This document shows positions 26,389 through 35,011 of a stretch of 64,000 nt of DNA, in pieces. The translations under genes were made by a program, and so were the position numbers. The notes beneath the pieces are model-generated. The model did no database searches, had not been told where the DNA came from, and was given only the letters and a program-made list of their open reading frames with translations. How positions within the stretch are numbered: position 1 is the stretch's first letter; every line of letters begins with the position of its first letter. The stretch is from Rhizobium mayense (GTDB taxonomy: Bacteria; Pseudomonadota; Alphaproteobacteria; Rhizobiales; Rhizobiaceae): positions 434,001-498,000 of the forward strand of contig NZ_JARFYM010000001.1 in assembly GCF_030272705.1 (NCBI RefSeq), read 5' to 3'.

Positions 26389-26756
26389 GGTTCCCGAGCG
26401 GCGATCTGCCGCATGGGATGAAAAGGGAATGTGAAGGGGCGGACCCAACTCGGGCGTTCTCATCACAGCCGACCCCGCGACTGTAGAGCGGTCAGGGTCT
26501 TCCATCCGGTCTGAGGGTGTTTCGCTGATGGCGCTGCATGGTGCGGGCAGGCGAAAGCAGCTTCGAGCCGGAAAAGCCACTGGTGTGGCATCATGATCAA
26601 CCAGGGCTGGACGCCTCTAATTCTACGAATCGTCCGCCTTTTCATGATGTTTGCCGGGAAGGTGAGGGAGATCCGCTGGTGCAGGATCGGGGGCGATCGA
26701 TTTCGGTCCGCCCCCGCTAGCTGTGCCTCATCCGCGAGCCAGGAGACCTGCCATAC
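26389..26756 (+). promoter_or_regulatory. Cobalamin riboswitch
   Basis: The conserved parts appear in order: GGTTCCC at 26389, AAAAGGGAA near 26433, CCCCGCGACTGTAGAGCGG near 26473, AAAAGCCACTGG at 26572-26583, CCGGGAAGG near 26654, and the B12 box GAGCCAGGAGACCTGCC at 26736-26752. The element is about 365 bases, longer than the usual 200 or so, mainly because of the insert between 26584 and 26650. It should repress cobP-cobW-cobN expression when adenosylcobalamin is abundant. Confidence 0.92.
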
Positions 26757-26815
26757 GTGCCGGGCACAAGGCCCACCCCAGGGACGGATGTCCCGTTGCC
26801 AGCACGGAGGTTGTC

Positions 26816-26908
26816 ATGGCGCGAAACGAGTTTTTGGCGTGCAAGCGCCTGCCTTTCGGCTTCCGCAGCGTCGCGCCGGCCGTCGCTTTTGTGTTGGGAC
26901 GGATATAG
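26816..26908 (+). CDS. Leader ORF between riboswitch and cobP
   Basis: A 30-codon ORF (MARNEFLACKRLPFG onward) has a very good GGAGG site 5 bases before its ATG, and its TAG ends 3 bases before the cobP ATG. A GGGAC-N4-GTCCC hairpin at 26781-26794 precedes the ribosome site. Since cobP itself has only a weak GGGACGG site, translation of this leader may be coupled to cobP and be the step the riboswitch controls. The peptide has no recognised function. Confidence 0.5.
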   Translation: MARNEFLACKRLPFGFRSVAPAVAFVLGRI

Positions 26909-26911
26909 CCG

Positions 26912-27439
26912 ATGCTATCCTCATCGTCCCGCGCCGCTCTTGTTCTCGGCGGCGCACGCTCCGGCAAATCCCGATTCGCCGAATCGCTGATCTCGGACAC
27001 CGGCCTGGAACGTCACTATGTGGCGACGGGCCAGGCCTGGGACGACGAAATGCGCGATCGTATAGCCCAGCATCGCGCCGATCGCGGCGATCTGCTCTGG
27101 ACGACGCATGAGGAGCCGCTCGATCTGACTGCGCGGCTGGCGGCAATCGACAGCGAAGACCGCGCTGTTCTCGTTGATTGCCTGACGCTCTGGGTTACCA
27201 ATCTGATGATGGCCGAGCGCAATATCGCGGCGGAATTTTCCGCTCTCACCGAATTTCTACCGGGCGCAAAGGCGCGCCTTGTCCTCGTTTCCAACGAGGT
27301 CGGGCTCGGCATCGTGCCCGAAAACCGTATGGCGCGCGAGTTTCGCGATCATGCCGGCCGGCTGCACCAGATGATCGCGGCGGCGAGCGCCGAAGTCTAT
27401 TTTATCGCGGCGGGACTGCCGCTGAAAATGAAGGGTTGA
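26912..27439 (+). CDS. cobP: Adenosylcobinamide kinase / GMP transferase
   Basis: A 175-residue bifunctional enzyme that phosphorylates adenosylcobinamide and then adds GMP. The P-loop [15 protein letters not shown] opens the protein; [33 protein letters not shown] and [21 protein letters not shown] are the family blocks. Length is standard. It is the first full gene after the cobalamin riboswitch and is followed after 5 bases by cobW. Confidence 0.95.
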   Translation: MLSSSSRAALVLGGARSGKSRFAESLISDTGLERHYVATGQAWDDEMRDRIAQHRADRGDLLWTTHEEPLDLTARLAAIDSEDRAVLVDCLTLWVTNLMMAERNIAAEFSALTEFLPGAKARLVLVSNEVGLGIVPENRMAREFRDHAGRLHQMIAAASAEVYFIAAGLPLKMKG

Positions 27440-27444
27440 TCCGC

Positions 27445-28494
27445 ATGAACCAGGAAAAGATTCCCGCCACCGTCATCACCGGCTTCCTTGGCGCCGGCAA
27501 GACGACGATGATCCGCAACCTCTTGCAGAACGCCGGCGGGAAGAAGATCGCCTTGATCATCAACGAATTCGGCGATCTCGGCGTCGACGGCGACGTGCTG
27601 AAGGGTTGCGGCGCGGAGAACTGCACCGAGGACGATATCATCGAGCTGACCAATGGCTGCATCTGCTGCACGGTCGCGGACGATTTCATCCCGACCATGG
27701 CCAAGCTTTTGGAGCGTGAAGCGCGTCCCGACCATATCGTCATCGAGACCTCCGGCCTCGCTCTTCCGCAGCCGCTGGTCGCCGCCTTCAACTGGCCGGA
27801 TATCCGGACCCAGGTCACCGTCGACGGCGTCATCACCGTGGTCGATAGCGCAGCCGTTGCCGCCGGCCGTTTCGCCGATGACCATGATGCCGTCGAAGCC
27901 AGACGTGTAGAGGACGAATCGCTCGATCACGAAAGCCCGATCGAGGAGCTGTTCGAGGATCAGTTGACCTGTGCCGATCTCATCGTCCTCAACAAGACCG
28001 ACCTGATCGATGTCGCCGGCCTTGGTCGCGTCCGTACCGAAGTTGCGTCCCGCACTACCCGCAAGCCGACGATTATCGAAGCGAAGAACGGCGTCGTTCC
28101 GGCCGCCGTCCTGCTCGGCCTAGGCATCGGCACAGAGGGCGACATTGCCAACCGCAAATCGCATCACGAGCTGGAGCATGAGGACGGCACACCGCACGAT
28201 CATGACGAATTTGACAGCTTCGTCGTCGAGCTCGGCCCGATCGCCGATCCGGTCGTCTTTATCGAGAAGCTGAAGGGCGTGATTGCTGAACACGATGTCC
28301 TGCGCCTCAAGGGCTTCGTCGATGTGCCCGGCAAGCCGATGCGCCTGCAGATCCAGGCCGTCGGCAGCCGCATTGACCACTATTTCGATCGCGCCTGGAC
28401 GCCGGGCGAAGCGCGCGCGACGCGGCTCGTGGTGATTGGTCTGCACGAGATGGATGAGGGGATCGTGCGCAAGGCGATAGAAGCGTTGGTCTAA
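27445..28494 (+). CDS. cobW: CobW GTPase
   Basis: A 349-residue G3E-family GTPase with the P-loop TGFLGAGKTT, the metal motif GCICCTV, LVIVETSGLA-type switch (IVIETSGLALP) and the NKTD specificity motif. A His/Asp-rich stretch (HHELEHEDGTPHDHDE) lies near residue 240, and the C-terminal CobW_C domain follows. It is proposed to deliver cobalt to the CobNST chelatase. ATG at 27445 follows AAGGG in the end of cobP. Confidence 0.93.
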   Translation: MNQEKIPATVITGFLGAGKTTMIRNLLQNAGGKKIALIINEFGDLGVDGDVLKGCGAENCTEDDIIELTNGCICCTVADDFIPTMAKLLEREARPDHIVIETSGLALPQPLVAAFNWPDIRTQVTVDGVITVVDSAAVAAGRFADDHDAVEARRVEDESLDHESPIEELFEDQLTCADLIVLNKTDLIDVAGLGRVRTEVASRTTRKPTIIEAKNGVVPAAVLLGLGIGTEGDIANRKSHHELEHEDGTPHDHDEFDSFVVELGPIADPVVFIEKLKGVIAEHDVLRLKGFVDVPGKPMRLQIQAVGSRIDHYFDRAWTPGEARATRLVVIGLHEMDEGIVRKAIEALV

Positions 28495-28503
28495 GGCGAA
28501 GCC

Positions 28504-31500
28504 ATGCATCTCCTCCTAGCCCAAAAGGGAACAATCAGCGACGGCGAGGAGGCGATCGATCTCGGCCAGTCGCCGGGCGATATCCTATTCCTGTCAGCGG
28601 CCGATACCGAGCTTGCGGCGATAGCCACTGCCCATAGGCCGGCGGAAGCTGCTTTTTCGCTGCGACTTGCGAGCTTGATGAGTCTCAAGCATCCCATGTC
28701 CGTCGACGCCTATGTCGAACGGACGGTGCGTCATGCGAAGCTGATCATCGTCCGAGCGCTCGGCGGGGCCAGCTATTTTCACTATGCGCTCGAGGCGCTG
28801 CATGCCTGCGCTGTTCGTAGCGGCGCGCTCATCGCAGTGCTGCCCGGGGATTCGAAACCCGATCCTGGGCTCACGCCGTTTTCCAATGTCGCGCTCGAGG
28901 ACCTAAATGCGCTGTGGTCCTATCTGATCGAAGGGGGCGACGCCAATTCGCGGGCATTTCTCGCTTACGCCGAGGCGATGCTGTCGGGAGCGGAGAAACC
29001 GACGCCGGCAGCGCCGTTGATGAAGGCGGGGATCTGGTGGCCGGGCAGGGGTGTGATCGGGATTGAGGAGTGGAGGAGACTTTCTGCGTCATATGGGGAC
29101 CCCCCCTCATCCGCCCTTCGGGCACCTTCCCCCCGAGGGGAGAAGGCGGAAATCGAGAGCGGAGTATCTATACCTTCGCTCCGGCGGGGAAAGGGTGGCG
29201 CGTCAGCGCCGGGTGAGGGGGCGATACAGGGTTCGTCGCGCGCAGCGGCAATCGAACCCCCGACGGTCGCCATTTCCTTCTACCGCGCTCTCGTGCAGAG
29301 CGGCGAAACCAAACCCGTCGAAGCCATGATCGAGGCGCTCATCGCCGAAGGCATGCGGCCATTGCCGGTGTTTGCCTATAGCCTCAAGGACCCCGTCTCA
29401 GTCGGCATTCTCGAAAGCGTTTTCGCCGAGCTGAAGCCGGATGTCGTCGTCAACACGACCGGCTTTGCGGTTTCGGCGCCGGGGGCTGATCGCCAGCCGA
29501 CCGTGTTGGAGGCGAGCGACGCTGTCGTGCTGCAGGCGATCTTCTCCGCCTCCTCCCGGGAGGCTTGGGAAGCCTCGTCGCAGGGGCTATCGGCGCGCGA
29601 TCTCGGCATGAATGTCGCGCTACCGGAAGTGGATGGGCGCGTGCTTGTCCGCGCCGTCTCGTTCAAGGCGGCAGCGCATTATGATGATCGCGTCGAGGCC
29701 AACATCGTTGCGAGCGAGCCGGCTGAGGACCGTATGCGCTATGCCGCACGATTGGCGGCCAATTGGACGCATCTGCGCAAGACTCCGCCGCGAGATCGGC
29801 GGGTGGCGTTGGTCATGGCCAACTATCCCAATCGCGACGGACGGCTCGGTAACGGCGTCGGGCTCGATACGCCGGCGGGCACGATGGAAGTGCTGAGAGC
29901 GATGCAGGCGGCGGGCTATCCAGTCGCCGATTTGCCTGCTGACGGCGATATGCTGATGCGTCGTTTGATGGACGGGCCGACCAATTCCGGCCACGACGGT
30001 AAGGTCGTTCACGAGACGCTTTCTATAAGCGAATACAAATATTTCCTATCGTCTCTTCCGATTCAGATTCAGGACGAGATCACTGCTCGTTGGGGAGATG
30101 CGGAGAGCGACCCCTATGTTCGCGATGATGCTTTTGCCCTGCCTTTCACCCGTTTCGGCGATGTGCTGGTCGGCATTCAACCGGCTCGCGGCTACAATAT
30201 CGATCCAAAAGAAAGCTATCATTCCCCGGACCTCGTGCCGCCGCATGGCTATCTCGCCTTCTACGCATTCCTGCGCAAATCTTTCGGCGCGCATGCCGTC
30301 ATCCACATGGGCAAACACGGCAATCTCGAATGGCTACCGGGTAAGGCTTTGGCGTTGTCGGAGACCTGCTATCCGGAAGCGATCCTCGGGCCATTGCCGC
30401 ATCTCTATCCGTTCATCGTCAACGATCCTGGCGAGGGCACGCAGGCCAAGCGCCGCGCGAGCGCAGTCATCATCGACCACCTGACCCCGCCTTTGACCCG
30501 CGCCGAAAGCTATGGTCCGCTCAAGGACCTCGAGGCGCTGGTGGATGAATATTACGAGGCTTCTGGCGGCGATCCCCGCCGCATTCGTCTCCTGCGCAAG
30601 CAGATCCTCGATCTGGTCGCCGATATCGGCCTCGATCAGGATGCCGGCATTGCCAAGGGCGAAGGCGAGGATGAGGCGCTGAAGAAACTCGATGCCTATC
30701 TCTGCGATCTCAAGGAAATGCAGATCCGCGACGGATTGCATGTCTTCGGCGTCTCGCCATCCGGAAGGCTGCTGACGGATTTGACGGTGGCCCTGGCGCG
30801 TGTGCCGCGAGGACTCGGCGAGGGTGGCGATCAGAGCTTGCAGCGGGCGATTGCACGGGATGCGTTCGGACCGGAGAAAGCGGAGGCTCCGATACCCCCC
30901 TCGTCCTTCGGACCTTTCGCGACATCTCCCCCACAAGGGGGGAGATCGTTCGCCCAAGGCGTTTCCTCGTATCAAACGGAGATTGCATCCGTTGATGCAG
31001 TGCGGGGCGATTTGGGAAAGCAGAGCGGTATACTCCCACCGATCTCCCCCCTTGTGGGGGAGATGTCGGCGAAGCTGACAGAGGGGGGTATTCCTCCGCA
31101 TACGCCATTCGATCCGTTGGATTGCGATATGGCCGCAACATGGACTGGCCACCGCCCCAACATTCTCGCTGATAGTTCCGACGCTCCCTGGCGCACGCTG
31201 GGCGATACAGTCGAGCGTATCGAACTCCTGGCTGCGAAACTCGTGGCAGGCGAAATCGCCTGTCCCGAGGGCTGGCTGCAAACCAGCTCCGTTCTTGCCG
31301 AAATCGAAACCCGCCTGAAACCTTCGATTCTCGCCTGCGGAGATGCCGAGATCTCCGCCTTGATAAAAGGCCTCGATGGCCGGTTCGTGTCGCCAGGCCC
31401 TTCTGGTGCACCGACGCGTGGGCGGCCGGATGTCTTGCCGACGGGGAGGAATTTCTATTCCGTCGACAGCCGCGCCGTGCCGACGCCGGCGGCCTATGAG

Positions 31501-32640
31501 CTTGGCAAGAAGTCGGCCGAGTTGCTGATCCGCCGCTATGTGCAGGATCACGGCGAGTGGCCGGTTTCGTTCGGGCTGACAGCCTGGGGCACGTCGAATA
31601 TGCGTACCGGCGGTGACGATGTTGCCCAGGCGTTGGCCCTGATCGGCGTCAAGCCGGTTTGGGACATGACGTCGCGGCGTGTCACTGGCTATGAGATCAT
31701 TCCACCGGCCAAGCTCGGCCGGCCGCGCGTCGATGTGACGCTGCGGATTTCCGGCTTCTTCCGGGATGCCTTTCCAGAGCAGATTGCGCTTTTCGACAAG
31801 GCGATCCGCGCGGTTGGATCGCTGGATGAGGATGCCATCGACAATCCCATCGCGGCGCGCATGCGGGGCGAGATTACGCGGCTGGAAGCTGCCGGACTGG
31901 ACGCGGTTTCGGCCAGCCGGCGCGCCGGTTACCGCATCTTCGGCTCTAAACCCGGTGCCTATGGGGCCGGTCTGCAGGCGCTGATCGACGAAAAGGGTTG
32001 GGAGCGGCGCGCCGATCTGGCCGAGGCCTATCTCGTCTGGGGCGGCTATGCCTATGGTGCCGGCGAGGACGGTAAAGCCGAGCGCGGCGTATTCGAGGAG
32101 CGGCTGCGCTCGATCCAGGCGGTGGTCCAGAACCAGGACAATCGAGAGCACGACCTGCTCGACAGCGACGATTACTATCAGTTTGAGGGTGGCATGGCGG
32201 CCGCGGCCGAGCAGCTTGCCGGCGCACGGCCTGCGATCTATCACAACGACCATTCCCGGCCGGAAAAGCCAGTCGTCCGCTCACTGGAAGAGGAAATCGG
32301 CCGTGTCGTGCGCGGCCGCGTCGTCAATCCGAAGTGGATCGATGGAGTCATGCGCCACGGCTACAAAGGTGCCTCCGAGATATCAGCCACGGTCGACTAT
32401 CTCTTCGCCTTCGCTGCGACGACGGGTGCCGTGCGCAATCATCATTTCGAGGCGGTCTATCAGGCCTTTGTCGTCGATCCCCTGGTGCGTGATTTCATGG
32501 CGGAGAAGAATCCGGCGGCTTTGGAGGAGTTGAAAGAGCGCCTGCTGGAGGCGATCGATCGTCAGCTATGGACGCCACGCAGCAATTCGGCACAATTCGA
32601 TCTGCAGGCTTTGACTGGGGATAGGGAGGTCCTGGCGTGA
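28504..32640 (+). CDS. cobN: Aerobic cobaltochelatase large subunit
   Basis: A 1378-residue Mg-chelatase-H-like subunit that, with CobS and CobT (not in this window), inserts cobalt into hydrogenobyrinate a,c-diamide using ATP. Conserved blocks include VVNTTGFAVS, MANYPNRDGRLGNGVGLDTP, HMGKHGNLEWLPGK, FIVNDPGEGTQAKRRASA, SFGLTAWGTSNMRTGGDD and VWGGYAYG. It is roughly 100 residues longer than the usual 1275 or so. The excess is accounted for by two palindromic elements translated in frame, at about residues 200-240 and 797-863. It starts 9 bases after cobW and overlaps the next gene by GTGA. Confidence 0.94.
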   Translation: MHLLLAQKGTISDGEEAIDLGQSPGDILFLSAADTELAAIATAHRPAEAAFSLRLASLMSLKHPMSVDAYVERTVRHAKLIIVRALGGASYFHYALEALHACAVRSGALIAVLPGDSKPDPGLTPFSNVALEDLNALWSYLIEGGDANSRAFLAYAEAMLSGAEKPTPAAPLMKAGIWWPGRGVIGIEEWRRLSASYGDPPSSALRAPSPRGEKAEIESGVSIPSLRRGKGGASAPGEGAIQGSSRAAAIEPPTVAISFYRALVQSGETKPVEAMIEALIAEGMRPLPVFAYSLKDPVSVGILESVFAELKPDVVVNTTGFAVSAPGADRQPTVLEASDAVVLQAIFSASSREAWEASSQGLSARDLGMNVALPEVDGRVLVRAVSFKAAAHYDDRVEANIVASEPAEDRMRYAARLAANWTHLRKTPPRDRRVALVMANYPNRDGRLGNGVGLDTPAGTMEVLRAMQAAGYPVADLPADGDMLMRRLMDGPTNSGHDGKVVHETLSISEYKYFLSSLPIQIQDEITARWGDAESDPYVRDDAFALPFTRFGDVLVGIQPARGYNIDPKESYHSPDLVPPHGYLAFYAFLRKSFGAHAVIHMGKHGNLEWLPGKALALSETCYPEAILGPLPHLYPFIVNDPGEGTQAKRRASAVIIDHLTPPLTRAESYGPLKDLEALVDEYYEASGGDPRRIRLLRKQILDLVADIGLDQDAGIAKGEGEDEALKKLDAYLCDLKEMQIRDGLHVFGVSPSGRLLTDLTVALARVPRGLGEGGDQSLQRAIARDAFGPEKAEAPIPPSSFGPFATSPPQGGRSFAQGVSSYQTEIASVDAVRGDLGKQSGILPPISPLVGEMSAKLTEGGIPPHTPFDPLDCDMAATWTGHRPNILADSSDAPWRTLGDTVERIELLAAKLVAGEIACPEGWLQTSSVLAEIETRLKPSILACGDAEISALIKGLDGRFVSPGPSGAPTRGRPDVLPTGRNFYSVDSRAVPTPAAYELGKKSAELLIRRYVQDHGEWPVSFGLTAWGTSNMRTGGDDVAQALALIGVKPVWDMTSRRVTGYEIIPPAKLGRPRVDVTLRISGFFRDAFPEQIALFDKAIRAVGSLDEDAIDNPIAARMRGEITRLEAAGLDAVSASRRAGYRIFGSKPGAYGAGLQALIDEKGWERRADLAEAYLVWGGYAYGAGEDGKAERGVFEERLRSIQAVVQNQDNREHDLLDSDDYYQFEGGMAAAAEQLAGARPAIYHNDHSRPEKPVVRSLEEEIGRVVRGRVVNPKWIDGVMRHGYKGASEISATVDYLFAFAATTGAVRNHHFEAVYQAFVVDPLVRDFMAEKNPAALEELKERLLEAIDRQLWTPRSNSAQFDLQALTGDREVLA
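29102..29221. repeat. Palindromic element in frame within cobN (first)
   Basis: A 120-base unit bounded by CCCCCTCATCCG (29102-29113) and its near-perfect inverse CGGGTGAGGGGG (29210-29221). It has internal smaller palindromes (CCGCCCTTCGGGC; CCCCCCGAGGGG). It encodes 40 residues of low-complexity Pro/Arg/Gly/Ser sequence inside CobN without breaking the frame. The form matches short intergenic palindromic repeats common in rhizobial genomes. Confidence 0.8.
30892..31091. repeat. Palindromic element in frame within cobN (second)
   Basis: A 200-base unit with outer arms ATACCCCCCTC (30892-30902) and GAGGGGGGTAT (31081-31091), and a perfect 29-base inner inverted repeat at 30920-30948 and 31040-31068. 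The centre (30949-31039) is non-palindromic. It is read through in frame as a Ser/Pro/Gly-rich stretch in CobN. It differs in sequence from the first element, so two repeat families have entered the same gene. Confidence 0.82.
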
Positions 32641-33236
32641 GTGTGATCGATGATCTTCGGCGGGCTTTTCACCACTACATCACTTCACGGAGCGATCCCG
32701 CGCTGCGGCGTTTCGTCGAGGGTGTCGATTGGCGGACGGACGAGCGGATGCTTGCGGCCCACAGTCTGCCGGTTGTGGACTATCTGAAGGGGCTCCGCCA
32801 GCCGGCCGACGCTGCGGAGGGTGAACTGTTTTCCAGCCTCGTGGGCGCTGCCAGCGCATTGCACTGGGCTCAAACCTATAGTATCGCCGATTTCGGCGCC
32901 GATTTTCTGCAGAAATACGGCTGGGTCGAGCTTTTTGGTACGCGCGGCCACTTCGTGAGCGACGAAATCGCCGGCGGCTTCCTGCTGCTCGGACCGGATG
33001 TGCACTATCCGGATCATCATCATCTAGCCGAGGAAATCTATATTCCGCTGACTGATGGGTCGTTGTGGAGCAAGGATAGCCAAGCCTTCCTGCCGCGCTG
33101 GACAGGCGAGATCATTCACCACCCCTCCAATATTCGCCATGCCATGCGAACCGAGGGGACGCCGCTGGTGGCGCTCTATCTTTGGCGTGGCGGACCGCTG
33201 GCACAGAAATCGATAATTGCAGGGAGACAAGAATGA
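32637..33236 (+). CDS. Cupin protein of the DMSP lyase-like family
   Basis: A 199-residue protein with the cupin motifs of the DddL/DddQ/DddW group: LLLGPDVHYPDHHHLAEEIY (two or three metal His, a Glu and the catalytic-type Tyr) and IIHHPSNIRHAMRT. Proteins of this group cleave dimethylsulfoniopropionate, but many relatives act on other substrates. GTG at 32637 overlaps the cobN stop as GTGA, with GGGAGG before it. Its own stop overlaps the cobO start as ATGA, so it is translated as part of the cobalamin operon. Family likely, substrate unknown. Confidence 0.75.
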   Translation: MSVIDDLRRAFHHYITSRSDPALRRFVEGVDWRTDERMLAAHSLPVVDYLKGLRQPADAAEGELFSSLVGAASALHWAQTYSIADFGADFLQKYGWVELFGTRGHFVSDEIAGGFLLLGPDVHYPDHHHLAEEIYIPLTDGSLWSKDSQAFLPRWTGEIIHHPSNIRHAMRTEGTPLVALYLWRGGPLAQKSIIAGRQE

Positions 33237-33877
33237 GCGAAAAAACGGTCGAATCAGGCAATGAGGCACCGGCGAACGATGACGCACGCCACGCCGACAA
33301 GATGGCCAAGAAGAAGGCCGCGCGTGACAAGATCATGGCGACGAAGACGGACGAAAAGGGCCTGGTCATCGTCCATACCGGCAAGGGCAAGGGCAAGTCG
33401 TCGGCCGCCTTCGGCATGATTTTCCGCCATATCGCCCACGGGAAGCCCTGTGCGGTGGTGCAGTTCATCAAGGGCGCGATGTGGACCGGTGAGCGCGATC
33501 TGATCGAAAAGCATTTCTCCGATATCTGCCAGTTCTACACCATGGGCGAGGGGTTCACCTGGGAGACGCAGGATCGTGCCCGTGACGTCGCCGCGGCTGG
33601 TGCTGCCTGGGAAAAGGCCAAGGAACTGATCCGCGACGAACGCAATTCGATGGTTCTGCTCGACGAGATCAACATCGCGCTGCGTTACGATTATCTCGAT
33701 ATCAAAGACGTCCTTGACTTCCTGAAAACGGAGAAGCCACATATGACGCATGTGGTCCTGACCGGCCGCAACGCCAAGGAAGAGCTGATCGAGATCGCCG
33801 ATCTCGTCACCGAAATGGAGCTGATCAAGCACCCGTTCCGCTCCGGCATCAAGGGGCAGCCGGGCGTCGAGTTCTAA
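33233..33877 (+). CDS. cobO: Cob(I)yrinic acid a,c-diamide adenosyltransferase
   Basis: A 214-residue CobA/CobO-type ATP:corrinoid adenosyltransferase. Residues 1-40 are a Lys/Ala-rich arm. IVHTGKGKGKSSAAFGM is the P-loop, then QFIKGAMWTGERDL, GEGFTWETQD, MVLLDEINIALRYDYL and the family ending GIKGQPGVEF. It attaches the adenosyl group to reduced cobalt. ATG at 33233 overlaps the preceding stop. It closes the riboswitch-controlled operon and meets a convergent regulator gene at its end. Confidence 0.95.
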   Translation: MSEKTVESGNEAPANDDARHADKMAKKKAARDKIMATKTDEKGLVIVHTGKGKGKSSAAFGMIFRHIAHGKPCAVVQFIKGAMWTGERDLIEKHFSDICQFYTMGEGFTWETQDRARDVAAAGAAWEKAKELIRDERNSMVLLDEINIALRYDYLDIKDVLDFLKTEKPHMTHVVLTGRNAKEELIEIADLVTEMELIKHPFRSGIKGQPGVEF

Positions 33878-34612
33878 TTAGAGCAGCGATGCACTTCGGT
33901 CCGCGGAGGCGATGTAGATCTTCGGATCGCCGACGCGAAAGGTTGCCGGCTGGAGTTCGGCCGTGCGGATGCGGTCGACGCGGAAGGTTCTGATGTCGCC
34001 GCGCAGATGGTCCCAGGTAATGAGATACCAGACGGGCGCATTCAAATAGAGGAACTGCGGCTCAATCCGGCGGCTGGTGACAACGCCGTCGCCGGCCTCG
34101 TAATCGATGATCACCTGCCGCTGCTCAAAGAAGGCCTGGGATATCAGCGCAAGATTGGCGCGGCTTGGCGGCACATAGCTGTTGACGACGTTGAGCGTTG
34201 CCGGCGCGCCGACGATGATGCGGCGGCGCAGGTCGCGGATGCGGCCCTGATAGCCTTCCGCGAAGGCGGCAGACACCTTGCGTTTTATCGACGTCAGATG
34301 CTGCAAAAGCAAAGGCGAGCCGACTTTTTCGGCAATGGTGATGCTGAGCAGCAGGTCGATGGTTTCGAGATGATCGAGATGCAGCCGGCCGAGCGACCAG
34401 CTACGGTGCAACTGCATCCCGCCGCCACGACCACGGTCGGCGTCGATCGGCAGGCCGCTTTCGCGCAGTAGCGCAATGTCGCGGTTGAGGGTGCGCAGGC
34501 TGACGCCCATTTCGGCTGCAAGTTCAGCGGCGGTCGCGTGCTCACGTTCGCGAAGCAGCCCTTTCAGCTCCTCCAGCCTGTTCAGCCTTGTTCCATCTGC
34601 CGTGCGCGCCAT
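33878..34612 (-). CDS. HTH/WYL-domain transcriptional regulator
   Basis: A 244-residue regulator. Residues 10-65 are a DeoR/HTH_11-type winged helix (TAAELAAEMGVSLRTLNRDIALL), followed by GLPIDADRGRGGGMQL. Residues 145-225 are a WYL domain (ALISQAFFEQRQVIIDYEA, WYLITWDHLRGDIRTFRVDRI). It abuts the convergent cobO stop and is divergent from the small ABM-like gene at 34686 across 73 bases. That gene and the alkylation-repair gene after it are likely targets. Ligand unknown. Confidence 0.88.
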   Translation of the reverse strand: MARTADGTRLNRLEELKGLLREREHATAAELAAEMGVSLRTLNRDIALLRESGLPIDADRGRGGGMQLHRSWSLGRLHLDHLETIDLLLSITIAEKVGSPLLLQHLTSIKRKVSAAFAEGYQGRIRDLRRRIIVGAPATLNVVNSYVPPSRANLALISQAFFEQRQVIIDYEAGDGVVTSRRIEPQFLYLNAPVWYLITWDHLRGDIRTFRVDRIRTAELQPATFRVGDPKIYIASADRSASLL

Positions 34613-34685
34613 GGCTGAAATATGTCGTTATCTGTCCTATTAGGCAATAGACCACCGCCATCCGACCGAACCCGAGGAAGAGACG

Positions 34686-35003
34686 ATGACGGGAAAAGTT
34701 ATGGAATGGGCGCCGTTCAAGCTTCGCGCCGACGTATCCGAAGGCGCGCTTCTCGAAGCGGCTGCGAGGATGCAGGATCGTTTTCTGAGGCGGCAGCCCG
34801 GCTATCTCAACCGCGAACTGGTGCGCGGCAATGATGGCACCTATGTCGATGTCATCTGGTGGCGCTCTCATGCTGACGCGGTGGCCGCTCTGCCGAAGGT
34901 GCATGCGAGCAAGGATTGCCTCGACTATTTCGATCATATGCAGATCGATGCCGTCAATGCCGGCACCAGCGTACTGCATTTCGAACAACTGCGGAGCTTT
35001 TGA
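34686..35003 (+). CDS. Dimeric alpha-beta barrel (ABM-like) small protein
   Basis: A 105-residue protein with a ferredoxin-like barrel pattern (EGALLEAAARMQDRFLRRQPGYLNRELV, VDVIWWRSHADAVAAL, VLHFEQLRSF), as in antibiotic-biosynthesis-monooxygenase relatives. No cofactor residues can be named. ATG at 34686 follows GAGGAAGAGACG. It is 8 bases ahead of the DNA alkylation repair gene and divergent from the WYL regulator, suggesting a small regulated operon. Confidence 0.65.
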   Translation: MTGKVMEWAPFKLRADVSEGALLEAAARMQDRFLRRQPGYLNRELVRGNDGTYVDVIWWRSHADAVAALPKVHASKDCLDYFDHMQIDAVNAGTSVLHFEQLRSF

Positions 35004-35011
35004 GGGATACA

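Noticed and set aside
29096..31095. Frameshift or assembly error in cobN
   Set aside because: Despite the repeats the frame is open for 1378 codons, and conserved CobN blocks continue on both sides of each insert.
30334..32253. 639-codon open frame antisense to cobN
   Set aside because: It mirrors the high-GC codon pattern of cobN, has no family resemblance, and covers conserved CobN blocks.
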